Assembly (NCBI GenBank): GCA_910587355.1
Contig: CAJUKF010000003.1
Span: 30,649-94,648 of the forward strand
DNA length: 64,000 bases
DNA from: an uncultured Muribaculaceae bacterium
Lineage (GTDB): Bacteria > Bacteroidota > Bacteroidia > Bacteroidales > Muribaculaceae
Direction of reading: 5' to 3'
Shown: positions 27,145-36,703 of the stretch, in pieces
Numbering within the stretch: the first letter of the stretch is position 1
How the letters are laid out: each line of letters opens with the position of its first letter
Made by a program: the position numbers and the translations under genes
Notes under the pieces: model-generated
What the model was told of the DNA's origin: nothing
Database searches by the model: none
Seen by the model: only the letters and a program-made list of their open reading frames with translations

Positions 27145-28934
27145 GTTATTATTTTCGCTTTGGCAGGGCCGATTACCGCTGCGATTTCAGTCGCGGAAGC
27201 CTCCCGTATACGCTTCACGCTCTTGAAGTGCTGGAGCAATGTCTGTGCGGTCACAGGACCGATGCCTCTCACATTATCAAGCTCGCTCACAAGAGCGCTC
27301 TTGCTGCGACGGTTGCGGTGATGTGTAATGCCGAAGCGATGTGCCTCGTCGCGCAGATGCTGCACCACTCTCAGCGTCTCGGAATTCTTATCGATATAAA
27401 GAGGCACGCTGTCGCCGGGGAAGTATATCTCTTCCAGACGCTTCGCTATGCCGACTACGGCTATTGTGCCTCTCAGCCCCATATCTTCAAGAGCCTCGAC
27501 AGCCGAACTAAGCTGTCCTTTGCCGCCATCGACCACAATTAACTGCGGCAGACACTGACCTTCCTCCATCAGACGCGAATAACGCCGGGTGAGAACTTCT
27601 TTCATCGAAGCGAAATCGTCGGGTCCCTCCACCGTCTTTATATTGAAATGACGGTAATCTTTCTTCGATGGCTTACCGTCGCGGAACACCACGCACGAAG
27701 CAACGGGATTGGTGCCCTGTATGTTTGAATTATCGAAGCATTCTATATGTCTCGGCAGTTCCGTGAGATGAAAATCGCTCTGGATGCGTTCAAGAAGACG
27801 GTTCGTGCGCTCTTCCGGATTATGGCGTTCGAGATGTTTGAGGTCATCGATGCGATACTGCCGCGCGTTCTTCTCTGATACCTCAAGCAGTTTGGCCTTG
27901 TCGCCGCGACGCGGAATGGTGAATGTGATATCACTCATCTCCATATCCGGGGCCTCGGAAACGATGATTTCATCATATGCCACATCAAGACTCTGGCGTA
28001 TTTCTTCCATGGCATAGCCCAGAATCTGCGCGCGGCTCTCTTCGAGACTTCGCTTGTAACGAAGGGTGACACTACGGACAACGGCACCGTGGCGCACATG
28101 CATATAGTTGACATACACATCGTTGCCACCGTCATCATCGAAACCGAATACGTCGACATCACCGATTGTCTGACTCACAATCACACTGTGCGACTGATAA
28201 TTATCAATGAGCCTGTAGGAATTCTTGAGTTCCTGAGCCTCCTCGAAACGGAGTTCGGCCGCAAGGCGCTGCATCTCTTCGCGGAGATAAGCGAGCAGTT
28301 CCTGCGTTTCACCACGCAGAATCTGACGGATACGCGTAATATATCCGTTATATGTCTTTTCATCAATAGCTCCGGTACAGCAACCCTTGCATTTTTTGAT
28401 ATGGTACTGCAGACAGAGCCGTCCCTTGCCTTTGGCTATATATTCGGGAGTTAGCGGCAGACGGCATGTACGCACCGGATACAGCTCACCGATAAGGTCG
28501 AGCACCGTCTTTGCCACGCCTGCATTTGTATAAGGCCCGTAGTATTTTGACCCGTCTTTTATATGCTGGCGTGTGATGAACACCCTCGGATACATCTCGT
28601 TTGTGACTACAATCCACGGATAGGACTTATCGTCTTTCAGAAGCACATTGTACCGGGGCTTGTACTCCTTTATCATCGAGTTCTCGAGATTGAGTGCATC
28701 CTGCTCCGTCGGCACGACGATATATTTCATATCTGCGATATTGCTCACCAGCAGATTGGTACGCAGCACATCGTGGGTGCGGTTGAAGTACGACGACACG
28801 CGCCGCTTAAGGTTTTTGGCTTTGCCGACGTATATGACGTTTCCCTCGGCGTCGAAATACATGTAAACGCCGGGAGTATCGGGGAGAATGGCTATTTTCT
28901 CTTTAAGTTCGGGAGATTTCTCGTGTCTGCTCAT
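27123..28934 (-). CDS. uvrC: Excinuclease ABC subunit C
   Basis: 603 residues. It carries the N-terminal GIY-YIG nuclease (PGVYMYFDAEGNVIYVGKAKNLKRR, key residues shown in part), the Cys-rich segment (CLQYHIKKCKGCC), the UVR motif near 205-240, the C-terminal RNase H-like nuclease with CFDNSNIQGTNPVASCVVF and VVDGGKGQL, and a terminal HhH domain (VRGIGPVTAQTLLQHF). It makes the dual incisions in nucleotide excision repair. It lies 59 bases downstream of ruvB and probably shares its transcript. Confidence 0.96.
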   Translation of the reverse strand: MSRHEKSPELKEKIAILPDTPGVYMYFDAEGNVIYVGKAKNLKRRVSSYFNRTHDVLRTNLLVSNIADMKYIVVPTEQDALNLENSMIKEYKPRYNVLLKDDKSYPWIVVTNEMYPRVFITRQHIKDGSKYYGPYTNAGVAKTVLDLIGELYPVRTCRLPLTPEYIAKGKGRLCLQYHIKKCKGCCTGAIDEKTYNGYITRIRQILRGETQELLAYLREEMQRLAAELRFEEAQELKNSYRLIDNYQSHSVIVSQTIGDVDVFGFDDDGGNDVYVNYMHVRHGAVVRSVTLRYKRSLEESRAQILGYAMEEIRQSLDVAYDEIIVSEAPDMEMSDITFTIPRRGDKAKLLEVSEKNARQYRIDDLKHLERHNPEERTNRLLERIQSDFHLTELPRHIECFDNSNIQGTNPVASCVVFRDGKPSKKDYRHFNIKTVEGPDDFASMKEVLTRRYSRLMEEGQCLPQLIVVDGGKGQLSSAVEALEDMGLRGTIAVVGIAKRLEEIYFPGDSVPLYIDKNSETLRVVQHLRDEAHRFGITHHRNRRSKSALVSELDNVRGIGPVTAQTLLQHFKSVKRIREASATEIAAVIGPAKAKIITEALGVK

Positions 28935-28993
28935 AAACTAAGTCTCCTGACAGCGTTAACCGGAAATATGCTCCGATTGTTCACGGAACAGCC

Positions 28994-30016
28994 TCAGCCG
29001 AAGAGACCGCAGCTGTCGATGCGGCTTTCACCGAGATGCTCGTATGCGAGCGTCGTCACTTCGCGGCCCCGCGGTGTGCGCTTGATAAAGCCTTCCTTGA
29101 TAAGATAGGGCTCATAGACTTCCTCTATGGTACCGGGGTCCTCGCCCAGAGCTGTTGCAATAGTCGTCAGGCCGACAGGACCGCCACGGAACTTGCGTAT
29201 GATAGTTCCGAGTATCTTGTTATCGATTTCATCGAGACCGTAACGGTCGATATTGAGCGCTTCAAGTGCAAAGCGCGCTATGCCGAGGTCTATGGAGCCA
29301 TTGCCCTTCACTTGTGCGAAATCACGCACGCGGCGAAGGAGCGAATTTGCGATACGGGGCGTACCTCGGCTCCGCAGGGCTATTTCAAGTGCGGCTTCCG
29401 TAGTACATGGTACACGAAGAAGCGCCGCCGAACGCAGCACAATGCGCCGGAGCACCTCGTGGTCATAATACTCCAGATGACATTTTATACCGAAACGTGC
29501 CCGCAGCGGAGATGTAAGCAGACCGCTGCGTGTGGTGGCGCCAACAAGGGTAAACGGATTGAGCGAAAGCTGCACGCTGCGCGCACCAGGACCCTTGTCA
29601 ATCATTATATCGATGCGGTAGTCCTCCATTGCCGAGTACAGATACTCTTCAACTACAGGACTGAGACGGTGGATTTCGTCAATGAAGAGCACATCGTTTG
29701 TATCAAGCGACGTAAGTATGCCTGCAAGGTCGCCCGGCTTGTCGAGAACGGGACCCGAGGTGATTTTTATACCCACCCCGAGCTCATTGGCCACAATGCC
29801 GGCCAATGTGGTTTTGCCAAGTCCGGGAGGACCGAATAGCAATATATGGTCGAGAGCCTCAGAACGCATTTTGGCGGCCGCCGTAAATACCTTCAGGTTC
29901 TCCACAATCTTTTCCTGGCCGCTGAAAGCCTCAAAACGCCCCGGTCGGAGCGCTTTTTCAAATTCAGACTCAGAGCCCGCGGCCTGCTGACGTATGTCGA
30001 ATTTTTCTTCTTCCAT
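28994..30016 (-). CDS. ruvB: Holliday junction branch migration ATPase RuvB
   Basis: 340 residues. AAA+ motifs: Walker A GPPGLGKTT near residue 66, Walker B LFIDEIHRL, sensor 1 VGATTRSGLL and the arginine finger region PLRARFG; the C-terminal winged helix contains RTPRGREVT. RuvB drives branch migration with RuvA and RuvC, neither of which is in the window. The gene follows the GT9 gene by 30 bases. Confidence 0.97.
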   Translation of the reverse strand: MEEEKFDIRQQAAGSESEFEKALRPGRFEAFSGQEKIVENLKVFTAAAKMRSEALDHILLFGPPGLGKTTLAGIVANELGVGIKITSGPVLDKPGDLAGILTSLDTNDVLFIDEIHRLSPVVEEYLYSAMEDYRIDIMIDKGPGARSVQLSLNPFTLVGATTRSGLLTSPLRARFGIKCHLEYYDHEVLRRIVLRSAALLRVPCTTEAALEIALRSRGTPRIANSLLRRVRDFAQVKGNGSIDLGIARFALEALNIDRYGLDEIDNKILGTIIRKFRGGPVGLTTIATALGEDPGTIEEVYEPYLIKEGFIKRTPRGREVTTLAYEHLGESRIDSCGLFG

Positions 30017-30046
30017 TTATCTATAAATAACGGAGCGGGGGAAGAT

Positions 30047-31135
30047 TTATTTTAACTTCTCCCTCATCCGTGCGTACACCACCTCGGGCTTTATAGCCGT
30101 AAGACAGATGTAATCGCCTCTGAAGCATGGTTTGTCGCCGAAAACAGAGCAGGGACGGCACGGTACCGGCACCTGGATAGTGTCATCGTCACGCTGTCGC
30201 CAACCCTTAAAGCCACAGTAGGGATGCGTGGCACCCCATATGCTCAGGGTGGGCGCACCGGCAATAGCAGCAAGATGCATATTCGCAGAATCCATGGCAA
30301 GCATCACATCAAGGTGATTGAGAAGAGCAAGTTCGGCCGGAAACCCATATCGTTTTCCAGCAAGCGATTGCACACACGAATATTTTGCCGCCCACCTTTC
30401 GAGAACAGCCTGCTCATTTCCGCCTCCGCCGAAAAGGAATATGCGCAGACGCTCGCCCCGGTCGGCATCGCGCTGAAATATCTCCACAATACGCTCCATT
30501 TTATCAGGAGGATATATTTTCCCCGCATGCGCCGCAAAAGGCGCAATGCCTATCCACTTTTCGCCGTCGGGTTTCGAAGCGGTGATTGCGGCAAAATCGG
30601 CTGCAGAAGCAGAATTGCGCGCATGATAAAGGCCGTCGAAAATTTCGTTGCAAGGCAGACCGGCCTTAAAGAATACTTCGCGATACCGGGCACGCTGCGA
30701 TGTCAGAGGCAGCATCACCTTATTCACTCGTCTCGTTAAGGCACGCCGTTTTGCACGCGGCTTGAAAATATGAACCGACGGCACTCCTTTGAGCCGGAGG
30801 AAAACCGAGAGAATACGCGTACGCAGCACATTATGCAAATCGACAAATACGTCGGGGCGATATTGTGAGTGCAGTTCCGCTGCTAAAGTCCGGAGACCCT
30901 TTATACCGTCGTATTTGCCGCTAACATCGGCTCCGACAACGGTAAGATTAGACGGCGCGCCAACAAACAGCGATGTCATCGACGGCCGCGTGAGCATCAC
31001 AAACCGTATATCAGGATAATTGCGGCATGCGCTGTAAACCACCGGCACAGTCATGGCAACGTCGCCCAAAGCCGAGAATCGGCCCATAAGCACCGTACGT
31101 ATTCCCGGCACGGCTGTCGCATCATTTTGCGCCAT
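30047..31135 (-). CDS. Glycosyltransferase family 9 (heptosyltransferase-like)
   Basis: 362 residues from the ATG at 31135 (the ORF is open from 31159). The N-terminal MGRFSALGDVAMTVPVV and the C-terminal GAPTLSIWGATHPYCGFKGW are hallmarks of the ADP-heptose:LPS heptosyltransferase superfamily (GT-B fold). It ends with a cysteine-bearing segment (PCRPCSVFGDKPCFRGDYICL), usual in Bacteroidetes members. A role in LPS or lipooligosaccharide core assembly at the inner membrane is likely; the sugar donor is unknown. It overlaps the DUF4254 gene by 14 bases. Confidence 0.88.
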   Translation of the reverse strand: MAQNDATAVPGIRTVLMGRFSALGDVAMTVPVVYSACRNYPDIRFVMLTRPSMTSLFVGAPSNLTVVGADVSGKYDGIKGLRTLAAELHSQYRPDVFVDLHNVLRTRILSVFLRLKGVPSVHIFKPRAKRRALTRRVNKVMLPLTSQRARYREVFFKAGLPCNEIFDGLYHARNSASAADFAAITASKPDGEKWIGIAPFAAHAGKIYPPDKMERIVEIFQRDADRGERLRIFLFGGGGNEQAVLERWAAKYSCVQSLAGKRYGFPAELALLNHLDVMLAMDSANMHLAAIAGAPTLSIWGATHPYCGFKGWRQRDDDTIQVPVPCRPCSVFGDKPCFRGDYICLTAIKPEVVYARMREKLK

Positions 31136-31727
31136 AAAGCACGGGATTCGTATCCGCATCGTTGTACATCTTCATCTGTCTGTAGACTTTCATGTACTTG
31201 CGTCCGGCCGCTATATCATCCAGAAGAGCATCAATGGCCGAAATCAGGTCAGCACGCTGCTCCTCGAGCACTGTAAGCTTGGCGCTGCAACGGGCCCGAT
31301 GCTCCCGAGTGGCATCCGCGCGGTTGACCTCTGCAGCCATATGATATATTTTCAGAGCAAGAATCGACAGACGGTCGAGCGCCCATGCAGGACTCTCGGT
31401 ATTTATAGTAGCGTCGTCGAGAGGCTTTACGTGTGCATAGACATTGCGGAAATAGCTGTCAAGCTCCTCCACCATATCCGTGCGTTCCTGATTGGAGCGG
31501 TCGATGCGACGCTTGAGTGCCAACGCAGCAACAGGGTCGATTTCCGGGTCACGGATTATATCTTCAAGATGCCACTGCACGGCATCAATCCTGTTCTTTG
31601 CATAAAGCACATCCTCTACTGTTCCCTTTTCATAAGGATTGCGTGTAGCGGCATCCACATCATCATCTTTATGGTAGTCGAGAACCGACTCCTCGAATAT
31701 CCGGTAACTCTTCTCTGCGAATTTCAT
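31122..31727 (-). CDS. DUF4254 protein
   Basis: 201 residues, mostly helical and charged, with NRIDAVQWHLEDIIRDPEIDP and RIDRSNQERTDMVEELD, which I recognise as DUF4254. In Bacteroidetes this family sits next to GT9 heptosyltransferases, as here, and may assist LPS core assembly; its activity is not known to me. It has its own well-formed promoter and is the first gene of the probable unit DUF4254-GT9-ruvB-uvrC. Confidence 0.82.
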   Translation of the reverse strand: MKFAEKSYRIFEESVLDYHKDDDVDAATRNPYEKGTVEDVLYAKNRIDAVQWHLEDIIRDPEIDPVAALALKRRIDRSNQERTDMVEELDSYFRNVYAHVKPLDDATINTESPAWALDRLSILALKIYHMAAEVNRADATREHRARCSAKLTVLEEQRADLISAIDALLDDIAAGRKYMKVYRQMKMYNDADTNPVLYGAK

Positions 31728-31751
31728 AGCGTAGTTATATGGTTTGATTCA

Positions 31752-31782
31752 CAAAGTTAAAACTAAAATCGGAAGCTGCAAA
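31752..31782 (-). promoter_or_regulatory. Promoter of the DUF4254-GT9-ruvB-uvrC unit
   Basis: On the minus strand: TTTG (31779-31782), a 19-base spacer, then TAACTTTG (31752-31759), an exact Bacteroidetes consensus 25 bases before the DUF4254 ATG. Confidence 0.82.
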
Positions 31783-31949
31783 ACGCGATGCATATTTTTC
31801 CAAAAATTTCAATACTTCAGGAGCAATCTTCCGGTGCGGTTCAAATCTTTTTATTAATTTCGCAACAACAAGTCCGGCAGCCAGTATGAATTACCACGAC
31901 CAATTCGGAATCGTACACCTTAACATAGAAAATATAAAGCATTAGGCAT

Positions 31950-32207
31950 ATGTCATTTTGGAAATTCGTCCGCAGAATGATTATTCTGAATTTCTTTTTC
32001 GACTTGTTTTCCGGCAAGTCTGATAATCACAATGGCTGTTCGCATCATTGCGATGATTACGACGACAAACCGCATAATCATTTTACAGGATTTCTCAACA
32101 ACAGCCGCCAAAACAATTTTGATGATTACGGTATTTTCGGCCGCAATAGCAACCATTTCGATGAAGACATGGACAATTTCGACCGTTTCTGCCACGGCGA
32201 TGACTGA
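31950..32207 (+). CDS. Small Asp/Asn/His-rich protein, unknown function
   Basis: 85 residues. The first 22 (MSFWKFVRRMIILNFFFDLF) have a basic, hydrophobic character and could be a membrane anchor or uncleaved signal. The remaining 60 are very rich in Asp, Asn, His and Phe (HHCDDYDDKPHNHF and DEDMDNFDRF), with two Cys. The composition suggests metal binding or an intrinsically disordered surface segment; no family is recognised. A 19-codon ORF (31886-31945) ends 4 bases upstream and could be a leader peptide. A TAATTTCG box at 31855-31862 could be the -7 element. The existence of the protein is likely but not proven. Confidence 0.5.
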   Translation: MSFWKFVRRMIILNFFFDLFSGKSDNHNGCSHHCDDYDDKPHNHFTGFLNNSRQNNFDDYGIFGRNSNHFDEDMDNFDRFCHGDD

Positions 32208-32332
32208 TAAGCCAAATCATAACACCTCCGTTTTGTAAGAGCAACCGCTTCTTTAAGTGCTTTAAGTATCTGATAAATAAGTGCTATAAAGAGTTTTATC
32301 GCTTTTTATTCGGCAATTCGCGAGATTTTGTG

Positions 32333-32340
32333 TAATTTTG
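32333..32340 (+). promoter_or_regulatory. -7 box of the class A PBP gene
   Basis: TAATTTTG, an exact TAnnTTTG match, 27 bases before the chosen ATG. The region just upstream (32250-32295) has two imperfect copies of TAAGTGCTTTAAG, spaced by about 27 bases. No ideal -33 box is seen. Confidence 0.55.
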
Positions 32341-32367
32341 CGCACTCTCTCACGTTTTTTATATTAT

Positions 32368-34761
32368 ATGGCAAAATCTGAAAATAACAGCAAGACGGTG
32401 AAGAGTCCGGCACGCCGGGCCCGCAACCGTCGTATAATCAAAATATTGTGGATAGCTTTCGTGGCATTCATCCTCTTCTGCGCCGGATTTTTCTTTTTGA
32501 TTTACAACGGCGTAATCGGCTATATGCCCCCTGTCGAAGAGCTGAAAAATCCACAGGATAAGTTCGCGTCGGTCATTTATACTGCCGACGGCAAGGAAAT
32601 GGGCCGCTATTTCCGCAACACCGGCAACCGCGTATATGCCGACTTCGACGAGATTTCGCCTGCCGTGGTCGACGCTCTAATAGCCACCGAAGACGCGCGT
32701 TTCAATGACCACTCGGGCATTGACGTAAAGGCGGTAATGCGAGCCATGGTGAAGACCATAGCGCTCGGCCAGAAAAATGCCGGCGGCGGCTCGACAATCA
32801 CTCAGCAGCTTGCCAAGCAGCTCTACACTCCGCCGTCAAGCGGCCTGCTGTCGCGTGCCGTGCAGAAGCCCATTGAATGGATGATTGCTATCAAGCTCGA
32901 ACGTTTCTACTCCAAGGAAGAAATACTGAAGATGTATCTCAATCAGTTCGACTTCCTCTACAACGCAGTCGGCATCAAGAGCGCCGCGAAAGTATATTTC
33001 AACAAATCGGCCGCCGACCTCGACGTTCTCGAAGCCGCCACTCTTGTTGGCATGGTGAAGAACCCTTCATATTTCAATCCTGTCCGTCAGCCGGAGCGCA
33101 CCCGCCAGCGCCGCAATGTGGTGCTTGAGCAAATGTACAAAGCCGATATGCTATCGGAAGAAGAACTCGGACGTCTCAAAGAACAGCCGCTTACGCTCGA
33201 TTTTCAGCGCGTTGACCACAAAGACGGTCTCGCTCCCTACTTCCGCGAAGAACTTCGCCGGATGCTCTCGGCCAAGAAGCCGGCACGCGGCAATTACCCC
33301 TCGTGGGACCAGCAGCGCTATATCGACGATTCTATCGCCTGGGCCACCAATCCGCTCTTCGGTTGGATTGAGAAGACACGCAAACCCGACGGCACAAAAT
33401 ACGACATATACAACGACGGTCTGAAAATATACACCACAATCGACTCGCGTATGCAGCAGTATGCCGAAGAAGCCGTCCACGAGCACATGAAATCGCTGCA
33501 GGGCCAGTTCTTCCGCGAGAAACGCGGCCAGTCGTCTGCGCCCTACACCTCGAACCGAGGCGAACTTTCGGACAACATGCGCCAGAAACTCATTCACAAC
33601 GCCATGAAGCAGAGCGAACGCGGCCGCATTGCACGTCTGCGCGGTCTCAGCGACGAAGAGCTGCAGGAAGAATTCAATCAGCCGTTCGAAATGACCGTCT
33701 TCAGCTACGACGGCCCTGTCGACACTGTGATGACTCCCCGCGACTCGCTGCTCTACTCCAAGTCGTTCCTGCGCACGGGCTTCATGTCGATGGACCCCAC
33801 TACCGGTTTCGTCAAAGCCTATGTAGGCGGCCCAGATTTCCGTTTCTTCCAGTACGACATGGTATCTACGGGACGCCGTCAGGTAGGCTCTACCGTCAAG
33901 CCCTTCCTCTACACCTATGCGTTCGAGACCGACGATTTCACCCCATGTACCCAGATGCTCAACGAGCAGCCAACCCTCTACGATGAAAACGGCCGCATAT
34001 GGCAGCCGCGCAACGCCGGCAGCGCACGTGTCGGCGAAATGGTCGACCTCCGCTGGGCTCTGACAAACTCGAACAACTGGATTTCGGCACGCATCATGGA
34101 CCGACTCAGTCCGGCCGAACTCGTAAAACGCATGCATTCATACGGCATCACCAATCATCTCCCCGCCGTCAAATCGCTCTGTCTCGGTCCGGCCGAGGTA
34201 TCCGTCAAGGAGATGGTGACCGCCTACAGCGCCTTCGCCGACAAAGGTATGCGCGCCGACCCCGTGTACGTGACTGCAATCGCCGACGCCAACGGCAACA
34301 TAATCACCGATTTCCAGCCCAACCTCACAGAGGTAATCACACAGCGCGGCTACTGGCGCATACTCTCGGTGCTGCTCAACGTTGTCGACAGCGGTACGGG
34401 CAACCGTCTGCGTCGTCCGCCATTCAACATCACCGCACAGATGGGCGGCAAGACCGGCACGACCAACGACAACGCCGACGGTTGGTTCATGGCGTTCACC
34501 CCGGACCTCGTATCGGGCACATGGGTAGGAGGCGAAGACCGCTACATCCATTTCAACAACATGGCACAGGGTCAGGGCGCATCAATGGCGCTCCCCATTT
34601 ATGGCAAATACATATCGAAAGTATACGCCGACCCCTCGCTCCCCTACTCGCAGCAGACCGTGTTCGACTTCCCCTCCAATCTCAACCTTTGCGAGAATTC
34701 CATAGGATATGAAGAGGCCGAGGAAACCGTCGAGGAGGCCATGAGCGGAGCTTTTGACTGA
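32368..34761 (+). CDS. Class A penicillin-binding protein (PBP1A-like)
   Basis: 797 residues from the ATG at 32368. The upstream in-frame ATG at 32338 overlaps the -7 box, so I reject it. A basic cytoplasmic tail precedes a membrane helix (about 32-54). The GT51 glycosyltransferase has the catalytic Glu108 in ATEDARF, then GGSTITQQLAKQL. The transpeptidase has Ser508 in GSTVKP, an SNN motif in TNSNNWIS and KTG at 695-697. It polymerises and cross-links peptidoglycan at the inner membrane. The C-terminus is acidic (EEAEETVEEAMSGAFD). Confidence 0.95.
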   Translation: MAKSENNSKTVKSPARRARNRRIIKILWIAFVAFILFCAGFFFLIYNGVIGYMPPVEELKNPQDKFASVIYTADGKEMGRYFRNTGNRVYADFDEISPAVVDALIATEDARFNDHSGIDVKAVMRAMVKTIALGQKNAGGGSTITQQLAKQLYTPPSSGLLSRAVQKPIEWMIAIKLERFYSKEEILKMYLNQFDFLYNAVGIKSAAKVYFNKSAADLDVLEAATLVGMVKNPSYFNPVRQPERTRQRRNVVLEQMYKADMLSEEELGRLKEQPLTLDFQRVDHKDGLAPYFREELRRMLSAKKPARGNYPSWDQQRYIDDSIAWATNPLFGWIEKTRKPDGTKYDIYNDGLKIYTTIDSRMQQYAEEAVHEHMKSLQGQFFREKRGQSSAPYTSNRGELSDNMRQKLIHNAMKQSERGRIARLRGLSDEELQEEFNQPFEMTVFSYDGPVDTVMTPRDSLLYSKSFLRTGFMSMDPTTGFVKAYVGGPDFRFFQYDMVSTGRRQVGSTVKPFLYTYAFETDDFTPCTQMLNEQPTLYDENGRIWQPRNAGSARVGEMVDLRWALTNSNNWISARIMDRLSPAELVKRMHSYGITNHLPAVKSLCLGPAEVSVKEMVTAYSAFADKGMRADPVYVTAIADANGNIITDFQPNLTEVITQRGYWRILSVLLNVVDSGTGNRLRRPPFNITAQMGGKTGTTNDNADGWFMAFTPDLVSGTWVGGEDRYIHFNNMAQGQGASMALPIYGKYISKVYADPSLPYSQQTVFDFPSNLNLCENSIGYEEAEETVEEAMSGAFD

Positions 34762-34804
34762 TAATTACAAATTTTAAGCTTAAAACCATACACAACGCAA
34801 GCCG

Positions 34805-36700
34805 ATGAGAAAATGGCGCATTGAAGACAGCGAAGAGCTGTACAATATTAACGGCTGGGGCCGTAACTATTTCTCTATTAACGAAAAAGGCCACGTAGTG
34901 GTGACTCCCCGCAAAAACTGCGCCGCAGTCGACCTCAAGGAGGTGCTCGACGAGCTTCAGGTGCGCGACATCTGTGCTCCGGTGCTTCTGCGCTTCCCCG
35001 ACATACTCGACAACCGCATCGAGAAAATCTCCAACTGCTTCGCCGAGGCATCGCGCCAATACAATTATTCGGCCAGCAACTTCATGATTTACCCCATAAA
35101 GGTCAATCAGATGCGTCAGGTTGTGGAAGAGATAGTATCGTACGGCAAAAAATTCAACATCGGTCTCGAAGCCGGTTCCAAACCCGAACTCCACGCCGTT
35201 CTCGCCACAAACATAGCCGAGAACGCCCTCATCATCTGCAACGGCTACAAAGATGAGTCCTACATCGAGCTTGCACTCCTCGCCCAGAAAATGGGACGCC
35301 GCATATACCTCGTTGTCGAAAAGCTCAATGAACTGCGCATGATTGCCGATGTTGCGAAGCGCATCAAAGTGCGTCCCAATATCGGCATTCGTATCAAACT
35401 CTCGAGCACCGGCTCCGGAAAATGGAGCGAGAGCGGCGGCGACCAGAGCAAATTCGGCCTCAACTCGTCGGAACTTCTCGAGGCTCTCGACATAATGGAG
35501 CGCCGCGACCTCAAAGATTGTCTCAAGCTCATCCACTTCCATATCGGCAGCCAGATTAATAAAATACGCGTCATCAAGAATGCCCTGCGCGAAGCCACAC
35601 AGTTCTATGTGCAGCTGTCGAAACTCGGATATAACATCGAGTTCATCGACATAGGCGGCGGTCTGGGTGTCGACTACGACGGCACTCGCAGTTCGTCGAG
35701 CGAAAGCTCCATGAACTACTCCATTCAGGAGTACGCCAACGACGCCGTGTCGGCCATTGTCGACGCATGCGCCAAAAACAATCTGCCGCAGCCCAACATA
35801 ATCAACGAAAGCGGACGCTCGCTCACTGCCCATCACTCGGTGCTCATATTCGAAGTGCTCGAGACAACGCAACTCCCCTATTGGAAAGACTCGGAAGAAA
35901 TCAATCCCAACGCCGACGAGCTCGCTCTGGAGCTCTATCAGATATGGGACAAACTCGATAACGCAAACCTCTTCGAGAGCTGGCACGACGCGCAGCAAAT
36001 CCGTGAAGAAGCTCTTGACCGCTTCAGCCTCGGTATGCTCGACCTGCAGACACGCGCTCAGGTGGAGAAACTCTTCTGGAGCATCACGCGTGAAGTAGGC
36101 GAAATCGCCATGAACATGAAGCATGTGCCCGAAGACTTACGCAAAATCGCCAAAATGGTGCCGGACAAGTACTTCTGCAACTTCTCGCTTTTCCAGTCGC
36201 TGCCCGACTCATGGGCAATCGACCAGATTTTCCCCATCATCCCTATCACACGACTCGACGAGAAGCCTACCCGTACGTGTACCATCCAGGACATCACATG
36301 TGACAGCGACGGCAAAATAGCAAACTTCATCTCCCCTACCGGCACTTCGTCGGCTCTTCCGGTGCACGCTCTCAAGCCCGGAGAGCCATACTATATCGGT
36401 GTATTCCTCGTAGGCGCCTATCAGGAAATACTCGGAGACATGCACAATCTCTTCGGTGACACCAACGCAGTCCATATAAGCGTGTACAAAGACCACTACG
36501 AAATCGACCAGATTATCGAGGGAGAGACTGTAGACGAGGTTCTTGACTACGTGCAGTACAATCCTAAAAAGCTTGTGCGCAACCTCGAGTCATGGGTCAC
36601 CGCCTCGATGAAAGAAGGCACCATCACCCCCGAGGAAGGCCGCGACTTCATCAGCACCTACCGTTCGGGGCTCTTCGGCTACACTTATCTCGAGAAATAA
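34805..36700 (+). CDS. speA: Biosynthetic arginine decarboxylase
   Basis: 631 residues, the typical length of the SpeA family (alanine-racemase-like fold type III PLP barrel followed by a beta domain). The PLP lysine is in FMIYPIKVNQMRQV. Later motifs are GLEAGSKPEL, HFHIGSQI and FIDIGGGLGVDYDGT. The product is agmatine, the first step of the arginine route to polyamines. truA follows after 3 bases, with no pathway link. Confidence 0.96.
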   Translation: MRKWRIEDSEELYNINGWGRNYFSINEKGHVVVTPRKNCAAVDLKEVLDELQVRDICAPVLLRFPDILDNRIEKISNCFAEASRQYNYSASNFMIYPIKVNQMRQVVEEIVSYGKKFNIGLEAGSKPELHAVLATNIAENALIICNGYKDESYIELALLAQKMGRRIYLVVEKLNELRMIADVAKRIKVRPNIGIRIKLSSTGSGKWSESGGDQSKFGLNSSELLEALDIMERRDLKDCLKLIHFHIGSQINKIRVIKNALREATQFYVQLSKLGYNIEFIDIGGGLGVDYDGTRSSSSESSMNYSIQEYANDAVSAIVDACAKNNLPQPNIINESGRSLTAHHSVLIFEVLETTQLPYWKDSEEINPNADELALELYQIWDKLDNANLFESWHDAQQIREEALDRFSLGMLDLQTRAQVEKLFWSITREVGEIAMNMKHVPEDLRKIAKMVPDKYFCNFSLFQSLPDSWAIDQIFPIIPITRLDEKPTRTCTIQDITCDSDGKIANFISPTGTSSALPVHALKPGEPYYIGVFLVGAYQEILGDMHNLFGDTNAVHISVYKDHYEIDQIIEGETVDEVLDYVQYNPKKLVRNLESWVTASMKEGTITPEEGRDFISTYRSGLFGYTYLEK

Positions 36701-36703
36701 GAG

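Noticed and set aside
32250..32295. Two similar TAAGTGCT-containing stretches upstream of the PBP gene
   Set aside because: Only two imperfect copies in AT-rich DNA; this could be chance.
34682..36124. 480-codon open frame on the minus strand opposite speA
   Set aside because: Its sequence has no family features and mirrors the codon bias of speA. Long antisense frames also occur opposite atpB, nuoL, nuoM and the PBP gene, and all are shadows.
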